Source of the DNA: Shewanella electrodiphila
GTDB lineage: Bacteria; Pseudomonadota; Gammaproteobacteria; Enterobacterales; Shewanellaceae
Reading direction: 5' to 3'
Length of the DNA stretch: 64,000 nucleotides
NCBI RefSeq assembly: GCF_023283985.1
Contig: NZ_JAKIKU010000004.1
Coordinates: 186,001 to 250,000 of the forward strand
The position numbers and the translations under genes were made by a program. Of this stretch, positions 1-8,850 are shown one piece after another (position 1 is the first letter of the stretch; every line of letters begins with the position of its first letter). The notes below the pieces were generated by a model. It worked only from the letters and a program-made list of their open reading frames with translations, was not told the origin of the DNA and made no database searches.

Positions 1-38
1 CCAGCGAGCGACCAGCTTCTGGTTAAGCCTAAGATCAT
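1..38 (-). CDS. Probable iron(III) ABC transporter permease, first 12 codons only (cut by left edge)
   Basis: An ATG on the minus strand at 36-38 follows a GGAAAG ribosome-binding sequence at a five-base spacing, and the frame stays open to the window edge. The visible residues (MILGLTRSWSLA) are a short polar start leading towards a hydrophobic stretch, as in FbpB/SfuB-type permeases. It begins 53 bases after the stop of the iron-binding protein gene on the same strand, which is the usual gene order for these transporters. Only 12 residues are visible, so the assignment rests on position and is tentative. Confidence 0.45.
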   Translation of the reverse strand, partial: MILGLTRSWSLA

Positions 39-56
39 AAATACTTTCCAGTCAGT

Positions 57-77
57 GCCGCATGATTATCATGCGGC
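57..77 (-). other. Hairpin between substrate-binding protein and permease
   Basis: GCCGCATG (57-64) pairs with CATGCGGC (70-77) around a five-base loop. There is no T-run on either strand, so it is a poor terminator. A stable hairpin directly after a periplasmic binding-protein gene and before its permease often protects the upstream transcript and lowers permease expression; that role is inferred here. Confidence 0.5.
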
Positions 78-91
78 GTAATAAAGCATCC

Positions 92-1111
92 TTACAGATC
101 AAATTTTACTTCATCAAGTAGCTTCACTGCTGCTTGATGGTTTTCTGCTAGCTTAAAGATTGGAAGACTATCAGCTTTGAAGTCACCCCAAGAGGCTACC
201 ATTTCAGAAGGCTTCACATCCGCTTTAACCGGATACTCCATATTCACTTCTGCGTAAGATTTTTGAGCTACATCAGACGATAAAAACTCCATTAATTTTA
301 TCGCATTATCTTTGTTTGGTGCAAACTTAGCGAGTGCCATACCTGAAACATTGATGTGAGAACCACGGTTTTGCTGATTTGGGAAATTGATATATACCGC
401 TTCAGCCCAGCTCTTTTGCTTAGGATCTGACATCATTTTACCGAAGTAGTAGCTGTTACCGATAGCAATATCACATAAGCCTTCTTTCACCGCTTTAACT
501 TGTGCTCGGTCATTTCCTTGCGGCTTACGCGCTAAATTGGCTTTAACACCTTCAAGCCAAGTTTTAGTTTCAGCTTCGCCGTGATGAGCGATCATTGATG
601 CAACTAATGCGATGTTATAAGGGTGTTTGAAGCTACGCGTACAAATTTTCCCTCTGTACTCTTCAGAGGCTAAATCTTCATAACTTAGATCAAGCTTACC
701 GACACGATCTTTAGAAGAATAAACATTACGAACACGCATAGTCAGCGCATACCAGTCATTTTCTGGTGAGCGATATTGCTCAGGAATATTGTTGTTAAGC
801 GTGTCACTGTTAACATCAACAACTAAGTCTTTTTCGACCAATTCCATAAGGCGTGAAAAATCAGAGGTGAGTACAACGTCAGCAGGAGAAAGACGACCTT
901 CACGAGCAATACGCTCTGCAATACCATCTTTAGCGAATACGACATTGACGTTAATGCCTGTATCCTGGGTGAATTTTTCTAAAATCGGCTCAACAAGAAA
1001 AGCTTGTCGGTATGAATAAACAGTAAGATCTTCAGCTGCTGTAGCAGTCATTGATCCCATTGATGACACAGTAGCTAAACCTAACAATGCTAGACTTTTA
1101 AACGACTTCAT
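92..1111 (-). CDS. Iron(III) ABC transporter substrate-binding protein (FbpA/FutA-like)
   Basis: This periplasmic binding protein captures ferric iron and delivers it to an inner-membrane ABC permease. It is about 339 residues with a Sec signal peptide ending near ATAA-ED, followed by LTVYSYRQ, typical of the ferric-binding branch of the extracellular solute-binding family. The adjacent tyrosines in NSYYFGKM match the paired tyrosine ligands of FbpA. Cysteines in GKICTRS and EGLCDIA could form the family disulfide. I chose ATG at 1109-1111 because an AAGGAG site precedes it; an in-frame start 24 bases upstream has no good site and would spoil the signal peptide. A Fur-box-like sequence lies upstream and a probable permease follows, both supporting iron uptake. 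Confidence 0.9.
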   Translation of the reverse strand: MKSFKSLALLGLATVSSMGSMTATAAEDLTVYSYRQAFLVEPILEKFTQDTGINVNVVFAKDGIAERIAREGRLSPADVVLTSDFSRLMELVEKDLVVDVNSDTLNNNIPEQYRSPENDWYALTMRVRNVYSSKDRVGKLDLSYEDLASEEYRGKICTRSFKHPYNIALVASMIAHHGEAETKTWLEGVKANLARKPQGNDRAQVKAVKEGLCDIAIGNSYYFGKMMSDPKQKSWAEAVYINFPNQQNRGSHINVSGMALAKFAPNKDNAIKLMEFLSSDVAQKSYAEVNMEYPVKADVKPSEMVASWGDFKADSLPIFKLAENHQAAVKLLDEVKFDL

Positions 1112-1192
1112 TCCAAATTCTCCTTGGCGTTGCATAACTCACTTCACCTTGTCACAAATATATATGTAACAAAATAGTGAGTGATTGCTTAT

Positions 1193-1211
1193 GGAAATGA
1201 TAATAATTATC
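1193..1211 (-). promoter_or_regulatory. Fur box upstream of the iron-binding protein gene
   Basis: Sixteen of nineteen bases match the classical Fur consensus GATAATGATAATCATTATC; the best block is AATGATAATAATTATC at 1196-1211. It lies about 80 bases upstream of the start of the iron-binding protein gene, consistent with repression by Fur when iron is sufficient. Confidence 0.75.
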
Positions 1212-1362
1212 AGTTGCGAAAGGATAATAGATCGCTGCTAAAGGAGCAAGTGTTGTTTATGAATCCATCTTTGAATACCAAGGGGATTTATGTATTTATA
1301 AGCAATAAATCATATCCCAAGAGCTGCATAAATTAGATTTCATACAGCTTGCTCAAGGCAGG

Positions 1363-2112
1363 TTACCAATATTTCTCAACGGTGATTTGGCCAGGGGCTC
1401 GACGTAAGTTCTTCACTAAACCTTTTTCAATTAATGCTGTTTGCGCATCGGTAATCATTCCAGGATTGCCACAAATCATCACCTGAGAATTATCTTGATT
1501 AAGCGCAACTCCAGCTGTCTGTTCAAGAATACCGCTTTGTAATCCATCAGGAATTCGACATGACAAACCACCGCTATATGCTTCGCGGGTGACTAACGGA
1601 ATAAATATGAATTGGGTTGGGTATTTAGCTTTTAATGCTTCTAACTGTGGTAAATAGGCTAAGTCTTCAATCAAGCGAACACCATACACTAGCACCACTT
1701 TATCAAATCGCTGCCAAGGTTCTGCTGTTTCCATCATAGAAATAAATGGCCCAACAGCTGTACCTGTCGCTAAAAACCATAGATGCGGCCCTTGTAAGGC
1801 GCCGGTGGGAATTTCATCTAAAGTCATAAAGCCAGCCGCCTTGGTGCTCACTTCAATTGTGTCACCAATACTCAGTGCTTGAAGATCTGGGGAAAGCTGT
1901 CCGTCTTCTACAGCAACAGCCAACACTTCGATATAGTCTTTCCCTGGTGGGTTGACCACTGAATAGGCACGCGCAATACGTTTCTCATCACGAATTTGAC
2001 TCAGCTTGATAAACTGTCCTGCAATAAATGGTTCTACATCTGCTTTGATGCGTAGCGAGAATAACTTCTCATTCCATTCAATACGTTCAATGACGGTACC
2101 CGTTGTCCACAT
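1363..2112 (-). CDS. fpr: Ferredoxin-NADP(+) reductase
   Basis: A cytosolic flavoenzyme that moves electrons between NADPH and ferredoxin or flavodoxin. The 249-residue length matches the bacterial single-domain-pair Fpr class. ARAYSVVNPP near residues 48-57 is the RxYS-type FAD-binding motif, and FLATGTAVGPFISM is the NADP-binding GTGxGPF-type segment. The protein ends in VEKYW, with the terminal aromatic residue expected to stack on the FAD ring. AAGGAA precedes the ATG at a suitable distance. The neighbouring iron uptake genes fit a role in iron or redox supply, but no shared promoter is visible. Confidence 0.92.
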   Translation of the reverse strand: MWTTGTVIERIEWNEKLFSLRIKADVEPFIAGQFIKLSQIRDEKRIARAYSVVNPPGKDYIEVLAVAVEDGQLSPDLQALSIGDTIEVSTKAAGFMTLDEIPTGALQGPHLWFLATGTAVGPFISMMETAEPWQRFDKVVLVYGVRLIEDLAYLPQLEALKAKYPTQFIFIPLVTREAYSGGLSCRIPDGLQSGILEQTAGVALNQDNSQVMICGNPGMITDAQTALIEKGLVKNLRRAPGQITVEKYW

Positions 2113-2152
2113 AAGCTATTCCTTGAATCTTAGATGAAGAAATCGATTGTAT

Positions 2153-2746
2153 TCATTCAACTTGCGGCGGTGCTGTATTTTGTTTAAAGGTTTCAAGCCC
2201 TGCCTGAATTAAACTATAGGTTTGTTCGACCCCTGCTGCAATGTCACCTTCAAGTACTTTCAAACCCGATAATATCTCGGTTGCCTCTTTAAAGCCTTGA
2301 TCGATAGCACCAGAAATTTTGTCCATAAAAGTATCTAATTGTTCAGAAAACTCCATTTGACTATTCTGCTGCTGGTGCACCGAAAAGAAATTGGTCGCAA
2401 AACTGACTATACGCTCTGCCGTCGCTTCTGGCGAATAATCAACATCGGTTTCTGCTGCTTTTTGTATCGCGTTTTCACCCATTGTAGGTTCAAGCTCAAT
2501 ATTTATCGCATCAATTGCAGCGCGATATAGCAATGCCATCGATTGATCGCCCGCTGCAATACTGACCTTTTCTTGTGCCGCTAAAATACTGCTATTTTTC
2601 AACTCGCGGCTTATTTCACTCACTGAAGGTTTTTTTATTTCAGTAGTCTCAGTTATTGGCTTTGAATTCAATTTGTCCGCCGCCTGTTCAGGCGGTGATT
2701 GACGATTCGATTTAGCATTCATTTGCGTCGGATTATATAACTCCAT
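2153..2746 (-). CDS. DUF5610 domain protein, function unknown
   Basis: A predicted cytosolic protein of about 197 residues with no signal peptide or membrane segment. The N-terminal 60 residues are polar and probably disordered; the rest is helical. The pattern around FATNFFSVHQQQN and LDTFMDKISGAIDQGFKEAT resembles the DUF5610 family that I associate with Shewanella and related bacteria. I chose ATG at 2746 over the TTG twelve bases upstream because GGAG sits six bases before the ATG. Its biochemical role is unknown and the neighbours give no clear clue. Confidence 0.7.
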   Translation of the reverse strand: MELYNPTQMNAKSNRQSPPEQAADKLNSKPITETTEIKKPSVSEISRELKNSSILAAQEKVSIAAGDQSMALLYRAAIDAINIELEPTMGENAIQKAAETDVDYSPEATAERIVSFATNFFSVHQQQNSQMEFSEQLDTFMDKISGAIDQGFKEATEILSGLKVLEGDIAAGVEQTYSLIQAGLETFKQNTAPPQVE

Positions 2747-3020
2747 CACCAGCTCCAATTAACGATTAATTACATTTCAGGTTAGCTTATTTTATCGGCA
2801 ACATAATTAAAAACTTAAGCTTATAGCTTTAATCGGTAAACCATTTTCACGAAGAAAACTGAGCCACGAATATCTGAAGATGAAAATGAGGCTAGAACAA
2901 TGGGTTAGCTTCATCCATAATCAATTAAGTCAAAAAGTAAACAATATTACGAATAGCATTCAGCTTAAACGATGCTAAGTTTTGTCACGGTTATCCATTG
3001 AACATTTTTAAGGAACAAAA

Positions 3021-4502
3021 ATGCAACCACATTGGTTTATTGTCGGATTAGAGATATTTACTGGGTTATTTTTAGCCTGTATTGCTTTCGGTGTTATCGC
3101 GGTTATTTATATGTATATCGTCGATAAAGTACAAACAAAACAGGCGATTCGACATAACTACCCCGTAATTGGCCGCTTTCGATATTTATTCGAGAAACAG
3201 GGTGAGTTTTTTAGACAATATTTCTTTGCTCAAGATCGTGAAGAGCTGCCATTTAACCGTGCAGAGCGCAGCTGGATATATCGTGCTGCTAAAAATATTG
3301 ATCGCACCATTTCATTCGGTTCAACCCAAACACATGACAAGACTGGAACTGTGATGTTTTTGAATGCTGCATTTCCCAAGTATGACTCAGATGAACATAC
3401 AGACAATATTCTTACCATTGGCGCTGAATGTAAGAGCCCTTACCAAACATCCACAATTTGTCATATTTCGGCCATGAGTTTTGGTGCTTTATCACGTCCC
3501 GCAGTGACGGCGCTGTCCCATGGCGCAGCGCAAGCAGGTTGCTGGCTCAATACTGGAGAAGGTGGATTAAGTGAACATCACTTAAAGGGTCATTGTGATT
3601 TAGTGTTTCAAATTGGCACAGCCAAATACGGTGTTCGAGATGAAAACGGCAAACTGGATGACAAAAAGCTAACTGCTATAGCAGCCCACGATAATGTAAA
3701 AATGTTTGAAATAAAATTAAGCCAAGGTGCTAAACCGGGCAAGGGCGGTATTTTACCAGGGGTAAAAGTTACCAAAGAAATTGCAGACATTCGAGGTATA
3801 CCTGTAGGACAAGATTCTATTAGCCCAAATGGCCATGCAGAGTTTAATAGTGTCGCCGATATCATTGATATGATTTGCCACGTTCGCAATGTAACCGGTA
3901 AGCCTACTGGTATTAAAGCGGTATTAGGTGACGAGCAATGGCTCAATGATTTATGTGCTGAAATTAATCGCCGTGGAATAGAACATGCACCTGACTTTTT
4001 CACCTTAGATAGTGCTGAAGGTGGTACTGGCGCAGCGCCACAAGCCTTAATGGATCATGTTGGCTTGCCCATAAAAGAAAGCTTACCGATAGTGATTAAT
4101 TTATTTAGACAAAAAGGCTTAAAACAACGAATAAAAGTCATTGCCAGTGGCAAGATGGTGCTGCCTTCTCAGGTGGCATGGGCATTAGCAACAGGCGCCG
4201 ACTTTATCGCTTCAGCGAGGGGTAATATGTTTGCACTCGGTTGCATACAAGCATTGCAATGTAATAAGGATACCTGCCCTACTGGGATCACCACTCATAA
4301 TAAACACCTGCAACAAGGGTTAGATCCCCATAATAAATCAGCAAGAGTGGCTAACTATAATCGCTCTTTGCATCATGATTTAAAAATTATTGCCCACTCT
4401 TGTGGGGTCAGTGAGCCTAGGCAGTTAACTCGCCAGCATGCAAGAATCGTTACAGAAAGTGGCATTTCTATCTCCCTAGATAAGTTTTATCAACAGTATT
4501 AG
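3021..4502 (+). CDS. Membrane-anchored FMN-binding glutamate synthase family protein
   Basis: The 493-residue protein has one N-terminal transmembrane helix (about residues 8-32) followed by a cytosolic alpha/beta-barrel related to the synthase domain of the glutamate synthase large subunit. Visible family features are GEGGLSEHH, KPGKGGILPG and the FMN loop SAEGGTGAAP. Near residues 408-420 the sequence GCIQALQCNKDTCPTG has the C-x5-C-x4-C spacing of the GltB 3Fe-4S cluster. It lacks the glutamine amidotransferase domain, and no GltD-like reductase is nearby, so the electron donor and reaction are unknown. Stand-alone proteins of this type are annotated FMN-binding glutamate synthase family. 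An AAGGAAC site precedes the ATG. Confidence 0.85.
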   Translation: MQPHWFIVGLEIFTGLFLACIAFGVIAVIYMYIVDKVQTKQAIRHNYPVIGRFRYLFEKQGEFFRQYFFAQDREELPFNRAERSWIYRAAKNIDRTISFGSTQTHDKTGTVMFLNAAFPKYDSDEHTDNILTIGAECKSPYQTSTICHISAMSFGALSRPAVTALSHGAAQAGCWLNTGEGGLSEHHLKGHCDLVFQIGTAKYGVRDENGKLDDKKLTAIAAHDNVKMFEIKLSQGAKPGKGGILPGVKVTKEIADIRGIPVGQDSISPNGHAEFNSVADIIDMICHVRNVTGKPTGIKAVLGDEQWLNDLCAEINRRGIEHAPDFFTLDSAEGGTGAAPQALMDHVGLPIKESLPIVINLFRQKGLKQRIKVIASGKMVLPSQVAWALATGADFIASARGNMFALGCIQALQCNKDTCPTGITTHNKHLQQGLDPHNKSARVANYNRSLHHDLKIIAHSCGVSEPRQLTRQHARIVTESGISISLDKFYQQY

Positions 4503-4640
4503 TTTTAGTAAAAGACATAAAATGATGCTTTAGTAAAAACTACTAGACTTATTGCTAATATATTGACAACGAATATCTTTGGACTATTGTTAATTTAGGT
4601 GTAAAATTGTGATGTAGAGCACATTCCTAGGGACTTATTT

Positions 4641-4841
4641 TTGAAATCAGAAAACTCAATAATGACGGCTAACAGAACGAATAAAGCAATTTCGTTAACT
4701 TGTAGCAACTGCGAAAAGCTATCTGAAATTGAAGGCGAGAAAATCTGTTTCGAACAAGGACAAATCACCAGATTAACGGAAGATGCTAACCCAAATTCAA
4801 TGATTAAGATGGTCTGTCATAGCTGGTCTAAAAACAGATAG
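4641..4841 (+). CDS. Small cysteine-containing protein, function unknown
   Basis: A 66-residue soluble protein that I do not recognise. It has CSNC at residues 21-24 and further cysteines at 36 and 59, compatible with a small metal-binding fold, though that is a guess. Translation probably starts at TTG 4641, which has AGGGAC upstream; ATG at 4662 is an alternative that keeps all cysteines. A strong terminator at 4902-4930 closes the unit, supporting a real gene. Confidence 0.6.
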   Translation: MKSENSIMTANRTNKAISLTCSNCEKLSEIEGEKICFEQGQITRLTEDANPNSMIKMVCHSWSKNR

Positions 4842-4901
4842 TTTCAAAACAGATAGTCTAAAAAATAGTCTTTTAAGCTAATTAGAGACAATTTCAGCAA
4901 T

Positions 4902-4930
4902 AAAAAAGCAATCCTAAGGATTGCTTTTTT
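4902..4930 (+). terminator. Bidirectional rho-independent terminator
   Basis: A perfect 13-bp stem with a TAA loop, six A on the left and six T on the right. It lies between the convergent small genes at 4641-4841 and 4996-5244 and can serve both. Confidence 0.88.
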
Positions 4931-4995
4931 TAAGTGAATTTCATTTTTACGTCTTTAAATAAGCCCGTTTGCTCATGAGGCTTATCGACAGAAGT

Positions 4996-5244
4996 TTATA
5001 CCAAAATATCTGCCGCGCTATCATCCGCTTTCAATAAACTATCTTCGCTATCGTTATCATTTATTTTTGCGAGTGTTAGTCCACGGGTAGTCACAATCAA
5101 ACCTGCGCATAATTCATCATAGACAGACTGCAATTCATCTTGATTCATTTCTCGCTTTTCCAGCGTCGCCATAATCGCAAACCAATCCGTGGTCACTTTA
5201 TGCTGTGTACCCTCTAAGGCTGCTATTAAAGAAATGTTTTGCAC
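4996..5244 (-). CDS. Small hypothetical protein
   Basis: An 82-residue acidic, mostly helical protein with no signal peptide, membrane helix or recognised domain. It starts with GTG at 5244, supported by a strong GGAGG seven bases upstream, and shares the convergent terminator at 4902-4930. I do not recognise the family. Confidence 0.65.
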   Translation of the reverse strand: MQNISLIAALEGTQHKVTTDWFAIMATLEKREMNQDELQSVYDELCAGLIVTTRGLTLAKINDNDSEDSLLKADDSAADILV

Positions 5245-5382
5245 TAACGACCTCCATTTTTAGGCTTAATTACCTGATAATTTCCTATTTACCTAAACGA
5301 TCTCAATCCTTTCCAGGCAATTAAAGCTAATTATACACAAAAACTGCACTATCAAAGAGAGAAAACGTCTACAAGCTGCACA

Positions 5383-7170
5383 TCAAAGTGTGATTGTTTG
5401 CTCATTTTGAATTCGCCACAGTTTTGCATAGACGCCATTTTGTAGTAAAAGCTGTTGATGGGTGCCTTGTTCTGCGATTTTCCCTTGGCTTAACACGACA
5501 ATTTTATCAGCATCAATAATAGTAGATAGTCGGTGCGCAACAACTAAACTTGTATGGCCTTTTTCTGCGACTTTAAGCGCTGTTAAAATAGCCTGTTCAG
5601 ACTTGCTGTCTAAGGATGAAGTCGCTTCATCAAACACTAGGATAGGAGCAGATTTTAAAATCGCGCGAGCAATAGAGACTCGTTGTTTTTCACCTCCAGA
5701 CAGCTTCAAACCTCGCTCACCCACTTTGGTTTGCCATTGATTTGGCAACGACTCAATAAAGTCGCTCAAATTAGCTAATTTTACCGCTTCTTTTAATTCT
5801 TCATCACTCGCTGAAGGTCTACCATATAAAATATTATTATAAATCGTGTCGTTAAATAGCACGGTATCTTGCGGCACTATCGCAATCGATTGACGTAGTG
5901 CTTGCTGAGTTAGTTGTTTAATGTCTTTTCCATCAATCGTTACCGAGCCACTATCAACATCATAAAAACGAAATAACAGTTTAATTAATGTTGATTTACC
6001 CGCACCACTTTCACCGACTACCGCCACTTTTTGACCTGCAGGAACGGTAAAACTTACCTCATTGAGAATCGGTCTTTCATCATAATTAAAACAAATATTA
6101 TTGAAACGCAGCTCGCCTTTTGTTGGCACCAGTTCAGACGCACCTGCAGTATCTTGAATACTCGGGACTTTATCTAATAAGCCAAACATACGTTCAATAT
6201 TGGCTAATGCGCCGCGGATCTCTCGATAAACAAAACCTAAAAAATTAAGTGGAATGAATAACTGCATCATAAATGCGTTAATTAATACGAAATCACCCAA
6301 GGTCATATTGCCCGCGGTCACTTCAGACGCTGCAAGCCACATCATCGAGGTCATTGCCACAGCGATAATTAAGGCTTGTCCTGCATTTAATGCAAATAAT
6401 GACAGCCTATTTTTACGTTTAGCGACTTCCCATTGATCTAACGCCGAATCATAACGTTCAGATTCATAGCGTTCATTATTAAAGTATTTAACCGTTTCGT
6501 AATTCAATAAACTATCTACCGCACGAGTATTTGATAAAGAGTCTGCATTAGCGGCATCTCGAACAAAACCCGTTCGCCATTCTGTCGCCACAATGGAATA
6601 ACCAATATAGGCCACTACAGCAATCAAGGTTATGAGCGCAAAACCAATACCATAATTGAAAAAGAAAATAATGATCACTAAAGTGATTTCTAATAATGTC
6701 GGCACGATATTGAACACCATAAAGCGCATTAGAAAGCTAATACCACTGGTGCCGCGCTCAATATCACGAGATAAACCACCTGTTCTGCGATCTAAGTGAA
6801 AATCGAGATCCAGCCTGTGTAGGTGTTCGAATACAGCTAAACCCAAGCGTCGAATAGCACGTTCAGTCACGCGGCCAAAAAGCGTATCCCTTATTTCACC
6901 TATAATGACATTCAAAAATCGCACTGAGCCATAGGCAATAACAAGTGCGACTGGCACCGCAACAATTGCTGCTGTTTTCTGGCCATCTAAACTATCAACT
7001 AAGTCTTTTAAAATGAAAGGAAGCCCAACGCTGGCAAGCTTAGCAATCACCAGACATAACATAGCTAAAAATATACGCCCTTTAAATTCAAATAGGTAAG
7101 GCCATAATAATCTCACCACTTTCCAGTTTAGCTTGCCTACTGGTCCATCAAAATACGCTGACGGTCTCAT
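5383..7170 (-). CDS. ABC exporter, Atm1/ABCB7-type half-transporter
   Basis: A 595-residue inner-membrane half-transporter with an N-terminal six-helix membrane domain (about residues 20-320) and a C-terminal ATPase domain. The ATPase shows Walker A GESGAGKST, the signature LSGGEKQR, Walker B ILVFDEATSSLD and the switch histidine in VVAHRLST. The DLDFHLDRRTGGLSRDIERG segment is characteristic of the Atm1/ABCB7/HMT1 branch, which exports glutathione conjugates or sulfur compounds; bacterial members are linked to metal tolerance. MsbA-like lipid flippases are the alternative, but that segment favours Atm1. It appears monocistronic, and no heavy-metal regulator is adjacent. Confidence 0.85.
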   Translation of the reverse strand: MRPSAYFDGPVGKLNWKVVRLLWPYLFEFKGRIFLAMLCLVIAKLASVGLPFILKDLVDSLDGQKTAAIVAVPVALVIAYGSVRFLNVIIGEIRDTLFGRVTERAIRRLGLAVFEHLHRLDLDFHLDRRTGGLSRDIERGTSGISFLMRFMVFNIVPTLLEITLVIIIFFFNYGIGFALITLIAVVAYIGYSIVATEWRTGFVRDAANADSLSNTRAVDSLLNYETVKYFNNERYESERYDSALDQWEVAKRKNRLSLFALNAGQALIIAVAMTSMMWLAASEVTAGNMTLGDFVLINAFMMQLFIPLNFLGFVYREIRGALANIERMFGLLDKVPSIQDTAGASELVPTKGELRFNNICFNYDERPILNEVSFTVPAGQKVAVVGESGAGKSTLIKLLFRFYDVDSGSVTIDGKDIKQLTQQALRQSIAIVPQDTVLFNDTIYNNILYGRPSASDEELKEAVKLANLSDFIESLPNQWQTKVGERGLKLSGGEKQRVSIARAILKSAPILVFDEATSSLDSKSEQAILTALKVAEKGHTSLVVAHRLSTIIDADKIVVLSQGKIAEQGTHQQLLLQNGVYAKLWRIQNEQTITL

Positions 7171-7540
7171 TTACTTCCACCCATAAATACTTGCGCTTCA
7201 AAAATACATTGGCCTACATTCATCACATCAACAATAAGTTAACACTTTTTGCTTGAGGTAAGTTCTATTTAATATCAATAAACAGTGAGAATCCTTAGTG
7301 TTGTTCAACATGAATGTAAGCGTATTATATTGAAAAATTGACCACCGAATAATACTTTAGACTTACCAATGTTGCGAATTGGTAGTATAAAAGAATGGTT
7401 TATATAAAATATTTCATTAAATAAGCAATTATTCTCGTGTTTCTAGTTCAGCAACTAAAAAGAATTTGATACTCTTTAATGGATACTTTTTGGCGATTTA
7501 TACTGGCCATTAACATTTTTCCCAGTTCAAAGGAAGTAAC
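7171..7540. other. Divergent intergenic region
   Basis: This stretch separates the ABC exporter and the 57-residue gene, which point away from each other, and should carry both promoters. The only clear structure is the inverted repeat at 7364-7384. I see no other gene. Confidence 0.5.
7364..7384. promoter_or_regulatory. Inverted repeat TACCAAT-N7-ATTGGTA
   Basis: Two perfect 7-base arms are separated by seven bases, about two helical turns overall. The position within a divergent promoter region suggests an operator, but the binding protein is unknown. Confidence 0.4.
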
Positions 7541-7714
7541 ATGTTAGACGCAGCAAAAGTTCAGCACCCACCATTACAATTAATACAAACATGGGTATGG
7601 ATGATGATCGAATCAGGTAATCCTGAGCTTCAAGATAAAGGAAGAAACAATCTTATTTCGGCATTTGGAAGCCTAGCTAAAGCCAATGAGTATTTAGCAA
7701 ACACCAACAAATAA
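7541..7714 (+). CDS. 57-residue hypothetical protein
   Basis: An ATG preceded by AAGGAAG opens a 57-codon frame that ends exactly where a strong terminator begins. The product is soluble, with a tryptophan/methionine-rich stretch (TWVWMMIESG) and a helical C-terminal half. I do not recognise the family. The ribosome-binding site, terminator and normal amino acid composition together support a real gene of unknown function. Confidence 0.7.
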   Translation: MLDAAKVQHPPLQLIQTWVWMMIESGNPELQDKGRNNLISAFGSLAKANEYLANTNK

Positions 7715-7743
7715 ATAAGGCGCTGAATAGCGCCTTATTTTTT
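7714..7743 (+). terminator. Rho-independent terminator
   Basis: AATAAGGCGCT pairs perfectly with AGCGCCTTATT around a GAAT loop, followed by four more T. It overlaps the stop codon of the 57-residue gene. Confidence 0.88.
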
Positions 7744-7797
7744 GAGCTTTGATTTACTCAAGAGCTTGATGATGAGTGATTAATGGCACATTAACCG

Positions 7798-8850
7798 TTA
7801 ACCACGTCTTTTGATGACGCTTTCGCTAAGTGTTGCCAGCAATTTCTCTGTATCGCTCCAACCAATACAAGCATCTGTAATACTTTGGCCATAACAAAGC
7901 TCTTTGCCCACAACAAGATCTTGTCGGCCTTCTTCAATATTACTCTCAACCATCACACCAAAAATATTGTGATTACCAGAACCAATTTGTCCCGCAACAT
8001 CTTCAGCAACGAGCATTTGCTTGTTAAAGTCTTTACTGCTGTTGGCGTGGCTAAAGTCGATCATGATATTGGTTGGTAGTTTCGCTTTTTCTAATTGGGC
8101 TTCAATTTCAGTGACGTGTGATTCGCTGTAATTTGGTGCTTTACCGCCGCGCAAAATGATGTGGCAATCAGGATTGCCTTTCGTTGATACAATCGCTGAG
8201 TGACCAAACTTTGTCACTGATAGAAAATGATGCGGTGCACTTGCTGCGCCAATCGCATCAATAGCGACTTTAATGGTGCCGTCGGTACCATTTTTAAAAC
8301 CAACTGGGCTCGATAAGCCTGACGCGAGCTCGCGGTGAACTTGTGATTCAGTTGTACGTGCGCCAATAGCGCCCCAGCACATCATGTCAGCAACATATTG
8401 CGGTGTAATCATATCGAGGAATTCACCCGCAGTAGGAATACCAGACTCATTCAAATCAACCAGTAGTTTACGCGCAGTTCTCAAGCCATCATTAAGCTTA
8501 AAACTGTTATCCATATATGGATCGTTGATTAAGCCTTTCCAACCTACTGTTGTACGCGGTTTTTCAAAATAAACACGCATTACGATTTCAAGTTGGTCTT
8601 TGTACTTGTCGCGAAGTGCAATTAAACGCTTACCATAGTCTAAAGCAGCAACAGGATCGTGAATAGAACATGGCCCAATAACCACAAGTAAACGATCATC
8701 TTGGCGATTCAGAATTCGGTGAATACCATCACGCGCATTAAACACGGTTGCTGATGCCGTTTCTGACGCCGGAAATCGCTCTAAAATAGCAATAGGAGGC
8801 AATAGTTCTTTTATCTCGTCAATTCTAACGTCATCATTTTGGTAATACAT
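7798..8850 (-). CDS. aroG: 3-deoxy-7-phosphoheptulonate synthase, AroG-like
   Basis: Catalyses condensation of phosphoenolpyruvate with erythrose 4-phosphate, the entry step of the shikimate pathway. The 350-residue protein begins MYYQNDDVRIDEIKELLPP, nearly the E. coli AroG N-terminus, and contains LLVVIGPCSIHDP and GARTTESQVHRELASG of the class I enzymes. The frame is open 28 codons further upstream, but ATG at 8850 is preceded by GGAG and matches the family start. AroG in E. coli is inhibited by phenylalanine; which amino acid inhibits this one cannot be read from sequence alone. I found no convincing TyrR box upstream. Confidence 0.93.
   Translation of the reverse strand: MYYQNDDVRIDEIKELLPPIAILERFPASETASATVFNARDGIHRILNRQDDRLLVVIGPCSIHDPVAALDYGKRLIALRDKYKDQLEIVMRVYFEKPRTTVGWKGLINDPYMDNSFKLNDGLRTARKLLVDLNESGIPTAGEFLDMITPQYVADMMCWGAIGARTTESQVHRELASGLSSPVGFKNGTDGTIKVAIDAIGAASAPHHFLSVTKFGHSAIVSTKGNPDCHIILRGGKAPNYSESHVTEIEAQLEKAKLPTNIMIDFSHANSSKDFNKQMLVAEDVAGQIGSGNHNIFGVMVESNIEEGRQDLVVGKELCYGQSITDACIGWSDTEKLLATLSESVIKRRG

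Noticed and set aside
3608-4003. 131-codon frame antisense to the glutamate-synthase-like gene
   Set aside because: Overlaps conserved FMN-binding coding sequence; no start signal.
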